The notes under the pieces were generated by a model that was not told where the DNA came from, made no database searches, and was given only the letters and a program-made list of their open reading frames with translations. From Bretschneidera sinensis (taxonomy: Eukaryota; Streptophyta; Magnoliopsida; Brassicales; Akaniaceae), in assembly GCA_023935145.1 (NCBI GenBank), contig CM043705.1, positions 55,771,584-55,835,583 of the forward strand: a stretch of 64,000 bases of DNA, read 5' to 3'. The translations under genes and the position numbers were made by a program. Below are positions 48,062 through 60,754 of this stretch, one piece after another. Position 1 is the stretch's first letter. Each line of letters starts with the position of its first letter.

Positions 48062-48650
48062 TTGAGAGAGAGGGAGAGAGAGACAGAGAAAGTTTTCAAA
48101 AAGTTTCTTTGTAGAGAGAGAAACCAAAAACACCAAGATAATAATAATCATACAGATCATCACTTATTCTATTCATACATACTAAAACCTCTCCAAAGTT
48201 TCAATCTTTTGTATAGTCTCTCCCCTCCTTTCTCTCCCTCTCAATTTCCATTGAATCATACCTCTCCAAAAATTATCCCCTTTTCCTAGATCTACCCTTT
48301 TTTGGGTTATACATACTTGAGCCTTTCCTTGGATTTCGGAATACACAAAAAAAAAAAAAACACCATCAAAGCATTTGCCTTTCCTTATACAGTCTCCATC
48401 GAGAAGCAATTGAGTTATTTCTCGTTTTTATAAATTAGAATCCGAGGATTTTTTTACCTTGTATAGGGGCATATTCATAGAGTTCATGATTTATGTGAGA
48501 ACTTTTTGATTTTTTTTTTAATAAGAATATCCATAAAGAGCTGGCTTTAGCATGCGAGAGTTGGGTTTAATAAAGAAGGGCAAGGAGCGTCAAAGAGAGC
48601 AAGAGAGAGATAGAGAAAGTAAGAGAATTAAGGAGATAAGTAAGTGAAGA
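48062..48650 (+). promoter_or_regulatory. FLP leader/promoter region with GA and CT tracts
   Basis: A GAGAGA tract at 48064-48115 and a CT-rich tract at 48208-48245 precede several upstream ATGs. Such tracts are common in plant core promoters and leaders. The transcription start is not determinable. Confidence 0.45.
48552..48647 (+). promoter_or_regulatory. Upstream ORF of 31 codons, in frame with FLP, ending 3 nt before its ATG
   Basis: ATG at 48552-48554 opens a 31-residue frame, MRELGLIKKGKERQREQE then mostly Arg, Glu, Lys and Ser. It stops at TGA 48645-48647, leaving three bases before the FLP ATG (48651) in the same frame. The stop also shows that the FLP start cannot lie further upstream in this frame. 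It is present in the mRNA only if transcription starts before 48552, which is likely given the leader-like DNA. Confidence 0.55.
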
Positions 48651-51600
48651 ATGCAGGAAACGAATAAGAATAAGAATAAGAATGGTAGCAATGAAGAATC
48701 CAAGAAGAAGGAAAGACACATCGTTACCTGGACACAAGAGGTCTCTTCTTCTCTTTTTCTATATTTCTCTGTTTTATCTGTTTTTCAATTTAATTTTTGT
48801 TTTGACTTTTGATCAGTCCTAGTATCAATATTGTTTTTTTGGTGAGTTAATGCTATATGGGTTATCTGAGTTGCAGGAAGATGATATACTCCGCGAGCAA
48901 ATTAGTATGCATGGAACTGATAAGTGAGAACGAACTTTGATTTTTCTCTTCCTTTAGAGTGTGTTTGTTTGGTGAATTTTTATTCTTTTTTTTCCAATTA
49001 AGATTAATGGTGCAACATTTTCTTTGATGAATGAGATTAAGGGGTTTAATGTAATTTGAATTTCATATGCAGTTGGGCAATCATTGCGTCTAAATTCAAG
49101 GATAAAACAACAAGGCAGTGCAGGAGAAGGTTAGTGAAATGAGATATATATAATTAATGAAGATATTGAATTCGAAAAAGTTGTTGAATGGCTCTCTGTT
49201 TTTTCTATTTCTTTTTTTTTTTTTTCCATTGAATCATTTGGTTGTTATGCCATTTTGGTTTTTTGATTAAGTGGTTTTTATCTGATGTGAATGGTGATAA
49301 TGACATCACAGATGGTATACATACTTGAATTCTGATTTCAAGAAAGGGGGTTGGTCACCAGAGGAAGATATGCTTTTATGTGAGGTAAATTTGATATACT
49401 TGATATTTCCTTTGCACATTGAAAGACTGATCTATGATAAGCTTAGTTAAATTATTCAGTGAATTCTCAAAGATTATTGCTTTCTTTGGAGAGAATATTG
49501 GTTTCTGTTTCATATCAAGTGTTTTGCTATTAACATACCTTGTTAATTGGCAATGGCAGTAGGTGTTTTAAGTTTTGGAAACAGCAAAAAAATTATTTAT
49601 AAGTAGGGCCACACCTACAACTAATTTCCATACTCCTTGTCCCTCAAAAGTTTAGCAGAAAACACCCACTAAATTTCAGTTTAGATAAGTGTTTATTGTA
49701 TCATTGAATGTGGTTGTGATCTCATTACTTGAATGTGATGTGCAGGCTCAGAAAATATTTGGTAACAGATGGACAGAAATAGCAAAGGTGGTTTCAGGCA
49801 GGTACATAAAAAGCTTTTTGATTTTCTTTGGGTTTTCTTTGCACAATTATAAATTCTTTTTCTTCTAAACTAAAATTGATTATTTCTGCTGTTTATACAG
49901 AACGGATAATGCTGTGAAAAACAGATTCTCCACACTGTGCAAGAAGAGAGCAAAATATGAAGCCTTGGCAAAAGAGAACAAGAATGCCTGTCTAAACCCA
50001 AATAACAAAAGAAATTTATTCCAGAATGGGTTCAATACAGATGGAACAGCAGAAAAGTCTGCACCTGTTAAGAAAATGAGGTACTGTCCATGTTCAATAC
50101 TTACCATACAACAGGCAAAAAGAATTTTTTTTTACATGATAAAAAGTCTCTTGTTCCAATCCAGGAGAAGCCACATCTCTGATCTCACAGAAAATGGAAA
50201 CTTTGGTGATAGATCACATACGAAATGTGGAACCACAATGAATCAGCAGCTAAGACATCCATTTACAGTATTAGTCCAAAACTTCCCAAATGTTAACAAC
50301 TTGGCAGCACAGCATCATGTCAGCAATGTCAAGGAGGTCTCCAGTGATGGTAAATCGACTAAAATAAATATTTCAGGAATTAGAACTTGACTGTGCCGCT
50401 CTCATAAATCCTGAAAAGCAATTAACAGAAATTTATGAAACTGAGACAGTGATTTACAATTTAATGAAACAAAATGCTGTTTTTTTTATGTCTAACTTCT
50501 TTATTTATTTTTAACATTTTGATTTCAAATAGTTTAGTTTGTGTGGATTACTGATCACCCTTTCTATAGCTTTTCCTAAGCTTAATGTTACTTTCTATTT
50601 TTGTTCCATTAGCAGATCAGAACCATAAGATTCAAGGAACATTTCTCAAAAAGGATGATCCAAAGATATCTGCTTTGATGCAACAAGCAGAACTCCTCAG
50701 CTCACTTGCACTGAAAGTTAATACTGAGAACACAGAGCAGAGTCTGGAAAATGCTTGGAAGGTGAAAAGAAATTCTGTATTTTGTTTGTTTCTTCAGCTA
50801 TCAACATATAATATGCTTTGTCACCTTGTGTGTCTTCTTGTCTTTTACCATAGTAAAATCCTGTGATTTTGATATCTGGGGATAAATGGTTGTATCACCA
50901 CCTAACATCAACCGAACTGATGCATTTCTATCATTCATCTTGCCAAGATCATTCCACAAGGGAACAAATACATCTGTTAGAATTGATTTAGTATCTTAAC
51001 CTTTTTTGCTGGCCAAACTGCTAACTAATCCTCTAGGAGAAAGGGGATGACTCTGATAAACTCTACACGTGCAAAGCATGCTATTTACTGCACCCTATAT
51101 ATGGAGTATCCTAAAATTCCTCTCCAGAAGGGAATAACATGTAATGAGCTGCACTAATTTTATGTGGTCTCCAACATTCATCAAATAAATTATCCAGGTT
51201 CTCCAAGATTTCTTGAGTCGAAGCAAGGAAAATGACATCCTCAGATATAGAATGCCTGATATTGAGTTTCAATTCGAAGATTTTAAGGACTTGGTAGAGG
51301 ACTTAAGGAGTAGTAATGAGGGAAGTCGACCATTTTGGAGGTAATAAAAATAGAGTTGAACAATATTCAGATTTATTTAGGTTTTTCTTACTGTACAATT
51401 TCTAATTGGTGCTTTCCATATTGTAGGCAACCTGATCTCTACGAGTCTCCAGCCAGCTCTGAGTACAGTACAGGATCAACTATAATGCCCCATCCAGCTG
51501 GTGATAGAACAGAACAATGTCAAGCGGAGATCGGTGCACTGCATGAGCATGTTGCAACTGAATTACATTCAATTCATGTTGGAGAGCAAAATTGTAAGCT

Positions 51601-53611
51601 TGAACAGGAGAAAGGGATTCTTTCCAGGGCAAACACAAATCAAGGTATTGAAATTTTATACTGGATACAAAGGCCTAAGATATGTTGTTTTTACAGAATA
51701 AAATCCTACAATATCATGTCTGCTGATGAAATATCTTAATCTTATTGCAGTGGACATATTCCCAACTTGTAATGGGAAAACAAACAATGATGGAGTTGTT
51801 TCTTCCTCCTCAAGTGCAGAGTTCAGCTCCCCTCTCCAGGTTACCCCATTGTTCAGATCTTTAGCAGCAGGAATTCCAAGCCCAATATTTTCAGAAAGTG
51901 TAAGTTATCTTAAACTGTTGTTTTTAGTAAATGCAGCATTAGGCCTAATAGAAGTAGGATTTCAACTTATCAGCTATCTAATCTACTGAGTACTACTAAT
52001 AGTGACTTAGTAATAGTGGTGGGGAGTGGAGAAATGACCTTTTCTGCAACAGTAGCAGAAACAATAAGTTTGACTTATTTTCAAGCCATCATCAACACTA
52101 ATGATCAAGCCATTAGTAGGACTTTGATATCCTTATTTATCAAAGTGCAGGAGGACTCTAAGCCTGTTAATTGTCAAGCCATTAGTAGTTTTGCTAGGAG
52201 GTGACATTAGAGGCTTTAAAAATGATGGTGGTGGTGCTAATTATTACTCATCTAGGACTGCATCACCCATGATCGAGTCATCATCAAGTCAATGATATAG
52301 TTATCAAGACATTAGCATCTTCACTCATAGGAAGATTACACAGATTAGGTTTTTTGAACAAACTTACAAATAGCATACATCAGTAGTAGCAGCAGCATCT
52401 TAACCAAAATCTAGGTTAACTTCTGCATCTGGAGTCACCAAAGTTCAACTTGAATGTAAGTTATTAATGGTCTAATTGTAGACTTCTGTCAACTTCCAAG
52501 AACTTCCTAACTTTGCACCCAAGTGACCAAAGTTTAAACTAGAGCTTCAAACTCCCTGCTATTGAAATCTTAACCAAAATCTAGGTTAACTTCCGCATCT
52601 GGAGTCACCAAAGTTCAACCTGAATGTAAGTTATTAATGGTCTAATTGTAGACTTCTGTCAACTTCCAAGAACTTCCTAACTTTGCACCCAAGTGACCAA
52701 AGTTTAAACCAGAGCTTCAAACTCTCTGCTATTGAAAAAGTGGGGTAAAGTACCTAATAAAAGGAAAACAACAAGACAAATAAAGCAGAGGATTAATTTA
52801 ATCTCAAACAGTTTGTTCTTTCCCTAATGTATCTTTTTCCATGGTCTGATTCCACCCATAGACATAAATTAACTTTACTCTGATTAACCAGTAATGAAGC
52901 AACCATTTTTTCATTATATCAAAAAATTACATGAGCATCAGAAAGTACTTGAATGACTGTCAAGTGTCAAATTGCCTTGAGGAGTTATCTATCATTATCT
53001 GACTACTATGACCTTTCTAATCTGCAGAAATAGTAGGAACCTTCAGTTTGGCTAATTAAGATGCTAGATGTTTGCATAGACTCAGACTACTGATCACTGA
53101 TGTAAATCTGAATGTTCTTCAATTGTTTACTTATAGCTAAATTTTATTTTCCCCATCTTACGATAGACAATATACGTTGAACGATTTGTTAGAAAAGGAG
53201 AAAGATGTTCCAACTAAAAGCCGTTCTGTCAGCTTGTAAGGCTCCACTTCTTGATGCAGGCTGTCTTAACTTCTTTTTGTCAACAAATTTGTTTCCTTCC
53301 TGTTTTCTTTTAGGGGAATAAATATTTAATCTTCTTTTCTTTTGGTTCTTATAATGTAGGATAAATAAATAGGAGTAAATAGAATAAAAAGGAGTGAAAT
53401 TAGAACTGCTCTTGCATATTTCTTATATCAAAAATGTATTATATGTGCATATCTCAAATTTCAATGTGAGACTGACCACTTTCTTTTTCTTTTTGGCATT
53501 TTCCAGGAGAGGAACTTCCTACTGAAAACACTTGGAATAGAGTCCCCCTGTCCAAGTGCCAATCCTTCTCAACCACCACCTTGCAAAAGAGTCCTCCTTC
53601 ATAGTCTATAA
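48651..53611 (+). CDS. FLP: FOUR LIPS/MYB88-type atypical R2R3-MYB transcription factor
   Basis: Nuclear R2R3-MYB; in Arabidopsis FLP and MYB88 restrict the last division of the stomatal lineage. Exons: 48651-48740, 48877-48923, 49073-49129, 49312-49384, 49746-49801, 49901-50080, 50165-50349, 50616-50761, 51198-51340, 51427-51644, 51751-51899, 53507-53611; 482 residues, phases consistent, all introns GT-AG. A basic N-terminus leads to R2 (about 22-72; KKERHIVTWTQEEDDILREQ, TTRQCRRRWYTYLNSDFKKG) and R3 (about 75-125; GGWSPEEDMLLCEAQKIFG, VSGRTDNAVKNRFSTLCKKR). The intron positions inside the MYB repeats and the sequence fit the FLP clade, not ordinary R2R3-MYBs. The rest is Ser/Asn-rich with LGIESPCP near the end. 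The exon 8 acceptor is a NAGNAG site. Intron 11 (1607 bp) holds a 170-bp tandem duplication. No defects. Confidence 0.95.
52397..52735. repeat. 170-bp tandem duplication in FLP intron 11
   Basis: Two head-to-tail copies (52397-52566 and 52567-52735) differ at only a few bases (for example TTCTGCATC/TTCCGCATC and AAACTAGAG/AAACCAGAG). Non-coding; recent. Confidence 0.95.
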
Positions 53612-55442
53612 CCAACATCTCTGATTCATCTCACATACAGAAAATCTACATTGTCTAGATCCATTATATCTCATCTTTCAGTCCCTTAGGCCAATATAAC
53701 TTATATCAAGTTTTTTGTTTTCTTTTGTTTGATTTTAGTTTCCCAGGTTTGCAGCCATTTCGGCCTGAAGTTTTACGAAAAAAGGCATGCTGTGATCTGC
53801 ATTCCAAATCCTCTGGTCTAGAATGTTACGGTGCATTCTAGCATCTCAGAGACATCAAAACAAGTGTCCTGAGTTTTCTTCTCTCTTCAAATTTATTTTT
53901 TCCTACTAGTAGAGTACTTCCTTAATACTCACATCTAATACCAGTGTGTTTGTTAATTGTGTGTCATTCTTTTGAATGTCTCCTTATGAGATTTGGTTTC
54001 GGGATATCCCTTTTTCCGATCCTCTTTTTGGTCTTGATTTGTTATTTCTGTACAGAACCTACTATATAAATTCCCTAGTCAGAGTTTAATTATACATTGG
54101 CAACTCGCCTATATATGATCAAAAGAAACAGACAAAAAAAAGTAAAGGAGGATTAACCAGTTGATTGGGTTCCTATTTGTTGTTTTTGGGTGTGCAAAGG
54201 GTTATAGAATAAGATTTCTATCCTTTTCCCTGATTTCTAATGTAATGTAACTTCATGCGATTTGAGTGGAAATCTGTTTTTGGCTTTGGTGTGGTTAGAT
54301 CTCTTCTTTTCTAGTTTCTACTTTACCTTCATTGAATTACTTCATATAAAATCGAAATTCTAAACCGAATTAGTTTAGGAAATGCCACAACTCTGCAGCA
54401 GAAAGCAGAAACGCATACAGTTACAGAAGCATGGAAATCAATTCTTCCTTTTATTTTTATTCTCAAATGGTTATTGAAGAACAAGAAGAAAAAATGCTAA
54501 AAAATAGGTAAGGGCTAATGAAAATGAAATAATTTTACCTTTTCATTGCATTGCATTTTTCTTTTGTTCCTCATTTCCTTCAAGAACCACAGAATATCAC
54601 ACATATATCTCTGTTTCCCTGCCAAAAAGAGAAGAAGAAGTAAGACTTTGAAGAGGAATTAAGAGGAGAGGAATGGACATTTAAATTTTAAAAGAGAATA
54701 CAAATAAACTTCTTGACTTGCTAGCTGCGGCAAAGAGTGACCTTCTCCCTCTCTCTCTTTCTCAGTTTTTTCACTGTGGACAGCGATGTGGGGAAGAAGG
54801 GTCCTGAGAAATCTCTTATTAAGGAAGGTCTTAGGTCGAGCCATGGTAGTGGTGGACAAGTGTAATTATGACTAAAGCAAAAGCTACTAAGCTAAGTGGT
54901 AAAAGAGGAAGAGGGAACCTCATGCAAAATAAAGTGCACTCATTGGCTATAACTTTGTCGAAGGGAGGTACGTTTGACTATTTTGACCTCCTGTATCCAT
55001 GCAAAATCACTCAAATTAGTTGCACGGGAAATTTTTGTTGTAGCTACTAGTAAAACTTCCTCCAATCTTTTTTTAACTTAATTTTTATTTCAATTCACAA
55101 ATAAAAATGATCCATTCAATCTCACCTAAAATTTAACATTCAAACTAATTCTCAAATGAAAAATATCCAAATTCACTATTTTTTACCATTAATCTTGCAT
55201 TCAGATGCAAAAGAAAAAGCAAAATAGAAATAATAGCACTGGTCAAGAAAAGACATGTTGAAACTTTAATTTTACTACTCAATAAAGGATCTATTCAATT
55301 ACATTTATCAATTTACGAGTATCTCTAAATTTGGGACCATTAAAACCTTATGGCTACGAATGATAATATAACAAGAGAAGGAGAAGAGAAAGAGGGAAAA
55401 AGAAAATATTGATATAAAAGCCAAAATTGTAAAAGGCCCTCT
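53612..55442. other. Convergent intergenic region between FLP and UTR3
   Basis: Holds the 3' UTRs of both genes; FLP's is rightward and UTR3's leftward. The antisense frame 54659-54859 and the frame 54868-55050 have no recognisable product. No repeat element seen. Confidence 0.5.
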
Positions 55443-58400
55443 TCAGGTCTTTTTCTTCTTCTGCAATCTCTGCAGCTTCCTCCATTTCAGGTAGATCTGG
55501 TGTGATAACCCAGAGAAGACCATAAGTACACACCCCCATTGCTTTGCTGACAGAGGATTGCCACTCAGCACTGAAGACACCACAATGCTGACAAACTTGC
55601 GCGTGGTAGTGATAGTGGTGTTAGCGAGGGAGCCGAATCGGCTTATAGTTAGAAAGATGAAATTTTGGCCCACTGCACCGCAGAGGCAATATAGGAAAAT
55701 ATCCCATGCTGCCTCTGGATGCTGATTGCAGAACTGGACTGCCTCAAATCCGCTACCACATGGCCAACCAAACATGTAGATCATGTTGTATATGGTACCC
55801 CATAAGTTCATTCCCAACATTATATCCCATGCACTTGTCTTTGGATACCTAACCAAAACAAATCAATATGATTGAGAAATGCATATATAGTTATATAAAT
55901 GAATTGAGTGGGCATTCAAGATTTTCCATGACAAAATCACCACCCTTCCAGAAAGGCAATCGAAAACACAAAGAAAGTAGATATGCAAATTTTCTGCGTG
56001 TCAGATATAACAACAATGTACCTTGTCATTAAGCTATGGAAAAAAAGAATATCAATTTGACATTTCAAACACAGCATGCTAGCTTAAAACCTTTTCTAGT
56101 TGTATCATGGTTTCATAAGCTCATTCTCTGTTCACTGGACGCATATTAAGAAAGTAACACAGCAGCAACTAAACTGACCCATACTAAGTTTGGACGGCAA
56201 AGGATCACACAACTTATTGTGATAAGTATACAGTTTATAAAGGATGAACACAAGATCTTGAGATCCGCCAACAGGTACATGCCTCAACTTGTTCCACACT
56301 AAAATCCTAAAGTAGCATCCATTTCGCTTTCAGGTTATCTAAAAAATAATAATCTGAAAGGAAATACTATTCTTGTATCCTAGAACTCCTACCTTGAAGC
56401 ACAAAAAAAGGGGAAAGGTGTAGGGCAGAGGGATTGAAGTAACAAACCAGAATAATTTCTGAACCGTTCAAAAATTCAAAACAGCATTAGCAAAAGGACC
56501 ATCCCTACAGAGATGAAGGTTTCTTTCACAGCTCTCGCTTAGCAGAATAGTAAATAGCCATTGCTTTAAACAACTTAAACAATAACTAAAATAAAAAAAT
56601 TTAATTAGTTGAGTAACAAACCTGTATTGAGAAGTTTTTTTGTAAATTGCTCATTTATTTTGACAATGGATCAAGAAGAAAATAGTACAAAACTATAAAC
56701 TCAATATTATACAACAAACCAGTGCATTTCAAAACAGCTAAGCACCAAATTGGAAGGGGTGGTGGTGGCAGGCGTACCTTGCAGTTATAGAGTCCTGAGT
56801 AGCATTTGTAAATCCATCAAATGCAAGGTTTAAGAAACAAAGCCCATATCCAAGGGGTGCATTAGGATGTGCTAGCTTGCTAATTGTTTTTGAGCTAGTC
56901 TGAAACCAATCCATGCAGACAAGCAGAACGTAAGGATCATGACTGAAAACTCTTAGATATTTATAAAAATCGTGCATGCAAAGAATGGAAAAACAAAGAT
57001 AGAATTAAAAGAAAAGACTAACATAAATTCATTATGTATCCCTTACCTTCAAAAGTGCAAATGTTGACACCCCTCCAGCAACAAGGAAAGTACAAATATA
57101 CTCAGGAATAGTGTATCGTATACCATAAACTAGAGCACCCATCAGCATGACTAAATAAAAATAAAACAAACTTTAGTTATTCAAGAAAACCATCACAGCC
57201 ATGGTATTCATAATGTAAATATACAAATATATGAACTCTGAAATGAAAAAAGAACCATAGAATGATCAATTCCTATTATATGTGACACAAATCTAAGAAT
57301 CCATCATGTATCACAGGTCCCATCACTTAAAAGAATAACTATGGCCAGTTCAATTAGAATCACCCCAATGTAGGACTTCGATCAAACATTATTATACCTA
57401 TCGGATAGCCATTTATTTTCAATGCACTAGCTAAAACAACAATACCATTTGCATGCCTTGTAGAAATGCGACACATTACTCAGAGCTGGGAATTCATTAT
57501 CAATGCAAACTTTCCTCTTCAATGTGCAGATCAGTGTTCGAAAGAAAGGAAAAAAATGCAAACAAATAAAAAAAAAATTGAAGTTCACCAGTTTTGCCAT
57601 ACGAAAAACCCACTTCTTCCTAAATTTGGCATAAAATTTGACGATTCTCAGCACCACATAGCAAAAAGCACAGTTTGAACGAAGCGCTTTCTAATTTCCC
57701 TATCTACTTTATGACCTTAATCCCTATTACTTCTTCGGTTGCTAGAAGGTTGGATGATGTTCGAAAAAAATTCCTTTGGATTGAAGTGGGGAAAGAACAT
57801 AAATACCACTTGGTGAAAGGGGAGGTAGTGAAACAACCTTTTAATAGTGGGGGATTGGGTGTAGTATCCCTAGTTTTATTTAACAAAACACTTCTTGGTA
57901 AGTGGCTTGGGAGGTTCATGGTTGAAAGGAATCATCAATGGAGGAAGATTGTCGTGGCTAAGCATAATACTGTAAGAAATGGGTGGGTCTCTAAGGAGAG
58001 GAGGAATCCCTATGGTGTGGGGGTTTATAAATGGGTTGGGATGTCTTCTTGTCCTGTGATCGTTTTGACGTGGGTCAGACTCTATTTGGTTTTGGAATGG
58101 CGCTTGGTGCAGAGTCATTCCTACTCTTTTTCTTTGGAAACGGATAAGGAGACTTTAATTAGTTCTTGTGCGGCCGGGAGTGATAGTGCAAGGACTTGGA
58201 ATGTGGTTTTTACTCGCAATGCTCAAGATTGGGATGAGAAGTTCTCTAAATTTTTTATTTGTTATATAGTAATTTATTCGATATGAATGGGGAGGATAGA
58301 ATAAAGTGAAAGTAAAATGTGAACGGGGCTTTAAATGTTATAATCATATTAATGAACTCTTCAATCAAATACACATTGTATAGAAGATGAACTATCCTTA

Positions 58401-60754
58401 GCAATTTGGAGGACATGGGCTCCCACCAAGGTGACTTTTTTGCTTGGGAGGCATCTTGAGAAGAATCTTGACTATTCACAATCTTCAAAGAAGAGGTCAA
58501 GTAATGGTGAGTAGAAGCTACATATGAAAGGAAGAAGAAACATCCACCAAGAAGAGGTCAAGTAATGGTGAATAGAAGCTACTTATGCAAGGAAGAAGAA
58601 ACATCCACCACCTTTTACTTTGGTGCCCCTAGGTTTGAAAATTATGGAATCTTGCACCTATAATGTTGGGGTTCTCTTGGAAAGCATGGGGTATGTAGAG
58701 GAAGAAATTTGGGCTTGGAGATGAATACAAGTCTCTAAAGAGAAGAGGAAAGTGGTGGCATCGATACCTTTGTCTATCTTTTGGTTGATCTGGTGGGAAG
58801 AGAATAGAAGAGCATTTGAAATGGTTGAGACCCCAACACAAATTGTAAATGATAAGTATCTTAATACTTTAAACTTTTTTGCTACAAAGGAATATGATGC
58901 AAATGTGGATGATATACTTCATTGTTTTGAGATTTTGTCTTGTGAGTAATTTTTGTATTTGGGTTGGCACCCCTTTGGTGCCCTTAATGCAATTTTTGTT
59001 TCTATCAAGGAAGAAAGAAAGAATGCAAATCCTACTCATAATGCTAGCTTAGCTCCATAGGATTACACACTTACAGAAAGCAATTTCAAGAATAACACAT
59101 GTCTAAGATAAAATGTAATGAAGACCCACAACTGCCAATTATCATGCTTAGAAAAGACTAGAGAAATCCTCACCTGGAATCATTTTTGACGATTTTGCCA
59201 GGACCTGAAAGTAAAGAGAGCAACATTGACATTAAAAGGAAAAAAAAACAACTTACCACTCAGATGCTACTGAGAAAATCAAAATATAAATTATGAAATA
59301 TAGTCCCGTAAGAATACAGAAACTAATTGGATTGAACAATATTCACGAAAATTAACACACTGGTATGTCTAAATACAATGTAAATGTGTTTCACCAATTA
59401 AGAAAACAGGATTCAGAAAAGCATCATTGAGTGATAGTAGTGTATTCCAATCCTTTTCAATAATTAATTCCAATCCTTACTTCTTTTCAAGAAGTAATTC
59501 CAATCCTTACTTGTCAGATACACAAGTCTACTTACCCCTATCTTGCAATGCAAATAGCAGCAGTAAAATAGCATTTAACCATGAAAAATGTATAGTTTCA
59601 CACAACATCATTATGCCCAGTAAAAGAACTGAGAAATGGGCAGTGAGCAAGTATTTTCGAGTACAGAAAAAGTTAGACATGCCTGGGCTGGGTAACTAAT
59701 ATACTTCAATGCTTCAATACCCATGGCTGGACCAATTGTGTTTGTAATACCCGCACTCCAATACGTCCAACAGGGTGCACCACCAGTGCTACTTCTGGAC
59801 CAGAGCTTTATCACTGTTCGTTATTAGTCACAAAAAAAAAAAACAGAAGTTTTAGCTCCATCGAGTAGTAACAGCTAAGCAACAAATTAAAAAAGAAAGG
59901 GTACTAAAAGGCTCACTTATATATGACCAAATTAAGCACACTACATTTTGTGCCAAGTTCAGGAACGCAAGGTGTTCAAACCTCTCCCCATTTGGGCCGA
60001 ATTGCTTAGTGGACCTAAATAAGAAATGAAATTCGTAATCGTTTGAGAATAATATTACTAGCTCCATTAATTCACATTTCAACAGATTACTCGAGAGTGA
60101 TAATATGCTACCAGAAAACACCAATTTATTTATCTAATATAGAATCCTTTTATTCTGTTTTCAGCATAGTAGTTTAGAGAGGCATTTCAGAATCACAAAC
60201 TGAAACTACAATTCTGATTCCTCCAAGTATTTAATAGGAAAACCTCAGTTAATAAATCGAACGAATTCTTATTTCAATTTAATTGAAAATGAATTGAATG
60301 CAACACTTCATTTGATACCAAAAGAAGTGTAACTTGAAAAGTAATTAATAATTCAAACAGGAAATCACTAATGTCCATTTATTTTGTTTTTAAACCGAGT
60401 CCACTGTTTTTCCATATCAGGCTAAATAACTGCCAGTCCTAATCCTACGTTTTCCTTTTTTCCCTTTTTGTTTTCTTTGCAAACTAAAAATTAGTCCAAA
60501 AACCAGAAAAAAAAAACTAAATCATACAACAAAGAATGATCCTTGAATCCACAAATGCGCCAAATCACACAAATCCCATAAGAACAGATCGAAAGAAACA
60601 AATGCTAATTAAAATGGTCTACAAGGAACCAAACTGGAGGCCAAAAAAACACTTACAGAGTCTCTTGAAGAACACCTTGATAGATGTAGGCAGACCAGAT
60701 TCCGGCGACGCAAAATGCCAACACCAACACTCGACGAAGTCCGTGAGCTTCCAT
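55443..60754 (-). CDS. UTR3: UDP-galactose/UDP-glucose transporter, UTR3 type (ER/Golgi)
   Basis: Multi-pass nucleotide-sugar transporter that brings UDP-glucose or UDP-galactose into the ER/Golgi; the family is linked to glycoprotein folding control. Minus-strand exons: 60754-60657, 60014-59917, 59813-59683, 59204-59174, 57150-57047, 56899-56778, 55848-55443; 329 residues, close to Arabidopsis UTR3, with consistent phases. Signatures in order: MEAHGLRRVLVLAFCVAGIW; FEHLAFLNLAQNVVCLIWSY; WTYWSAGITNTIGPAMGIEA; LAKSSKMIP; LNLAFDGFTNATQDSI; GMNLWGTIYNMIYMFGWP; FGSLANTTITTTRKFVSIVV; SGNPLSAKQWG. The C-terminus LQKKKKT carries a dilysine ER-retrieval motif. Intron 3 has a GC donor (GCATGT). Intron 4 (59173-57151) holds a LINE remnant in the opposite orientation. 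No coding defects. Confidence 0.95.
57640..59005 (+). pseudogene. LINE remnant inside UTR3 intron 4
   Basis: On the plus strand, 57675-58100 reads as the end of a plant LINE reverse transcriptase domain: NFPIYFMTLIPITSSVARRL, RKKFLWIE, LGVVSLVLFNKTLLGKWLGR. It is followed by broken zinc-binding-tail pieces (CSRDGSE-like, then FWLIWWEENRRAFE near 58770-58830) and a 3' tail ending near 59005. Several frames are needed. It contains the tandem duplication at 58488-58611. It lies antisense to UTR3 and is 5'-truncated. Confidence 0.75.
58488..58611. repeat. ~61-bp tandem duplication in the LINE remnant
   Basis: AGAAGAGGTCAAGTAATGGT with the following ~40 bases occurs at about 58488-58549 and again at about 58550-58611 with three or four differences. 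Confidence 0.9.
59677..59682 (-). other. GC-type 5' splice site of UTR3 intron 3
   Basis: Exon 3 ends ...TACCCAGCCCAG and the intron starts GCATGT. Its acceptor is CAG at 59207-59205. The family protein reads YPAQ|VLAKSSK across this junction, so the boundary is fixed by homology and no nearby GT gives the right frame. Confidence 0.8.
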
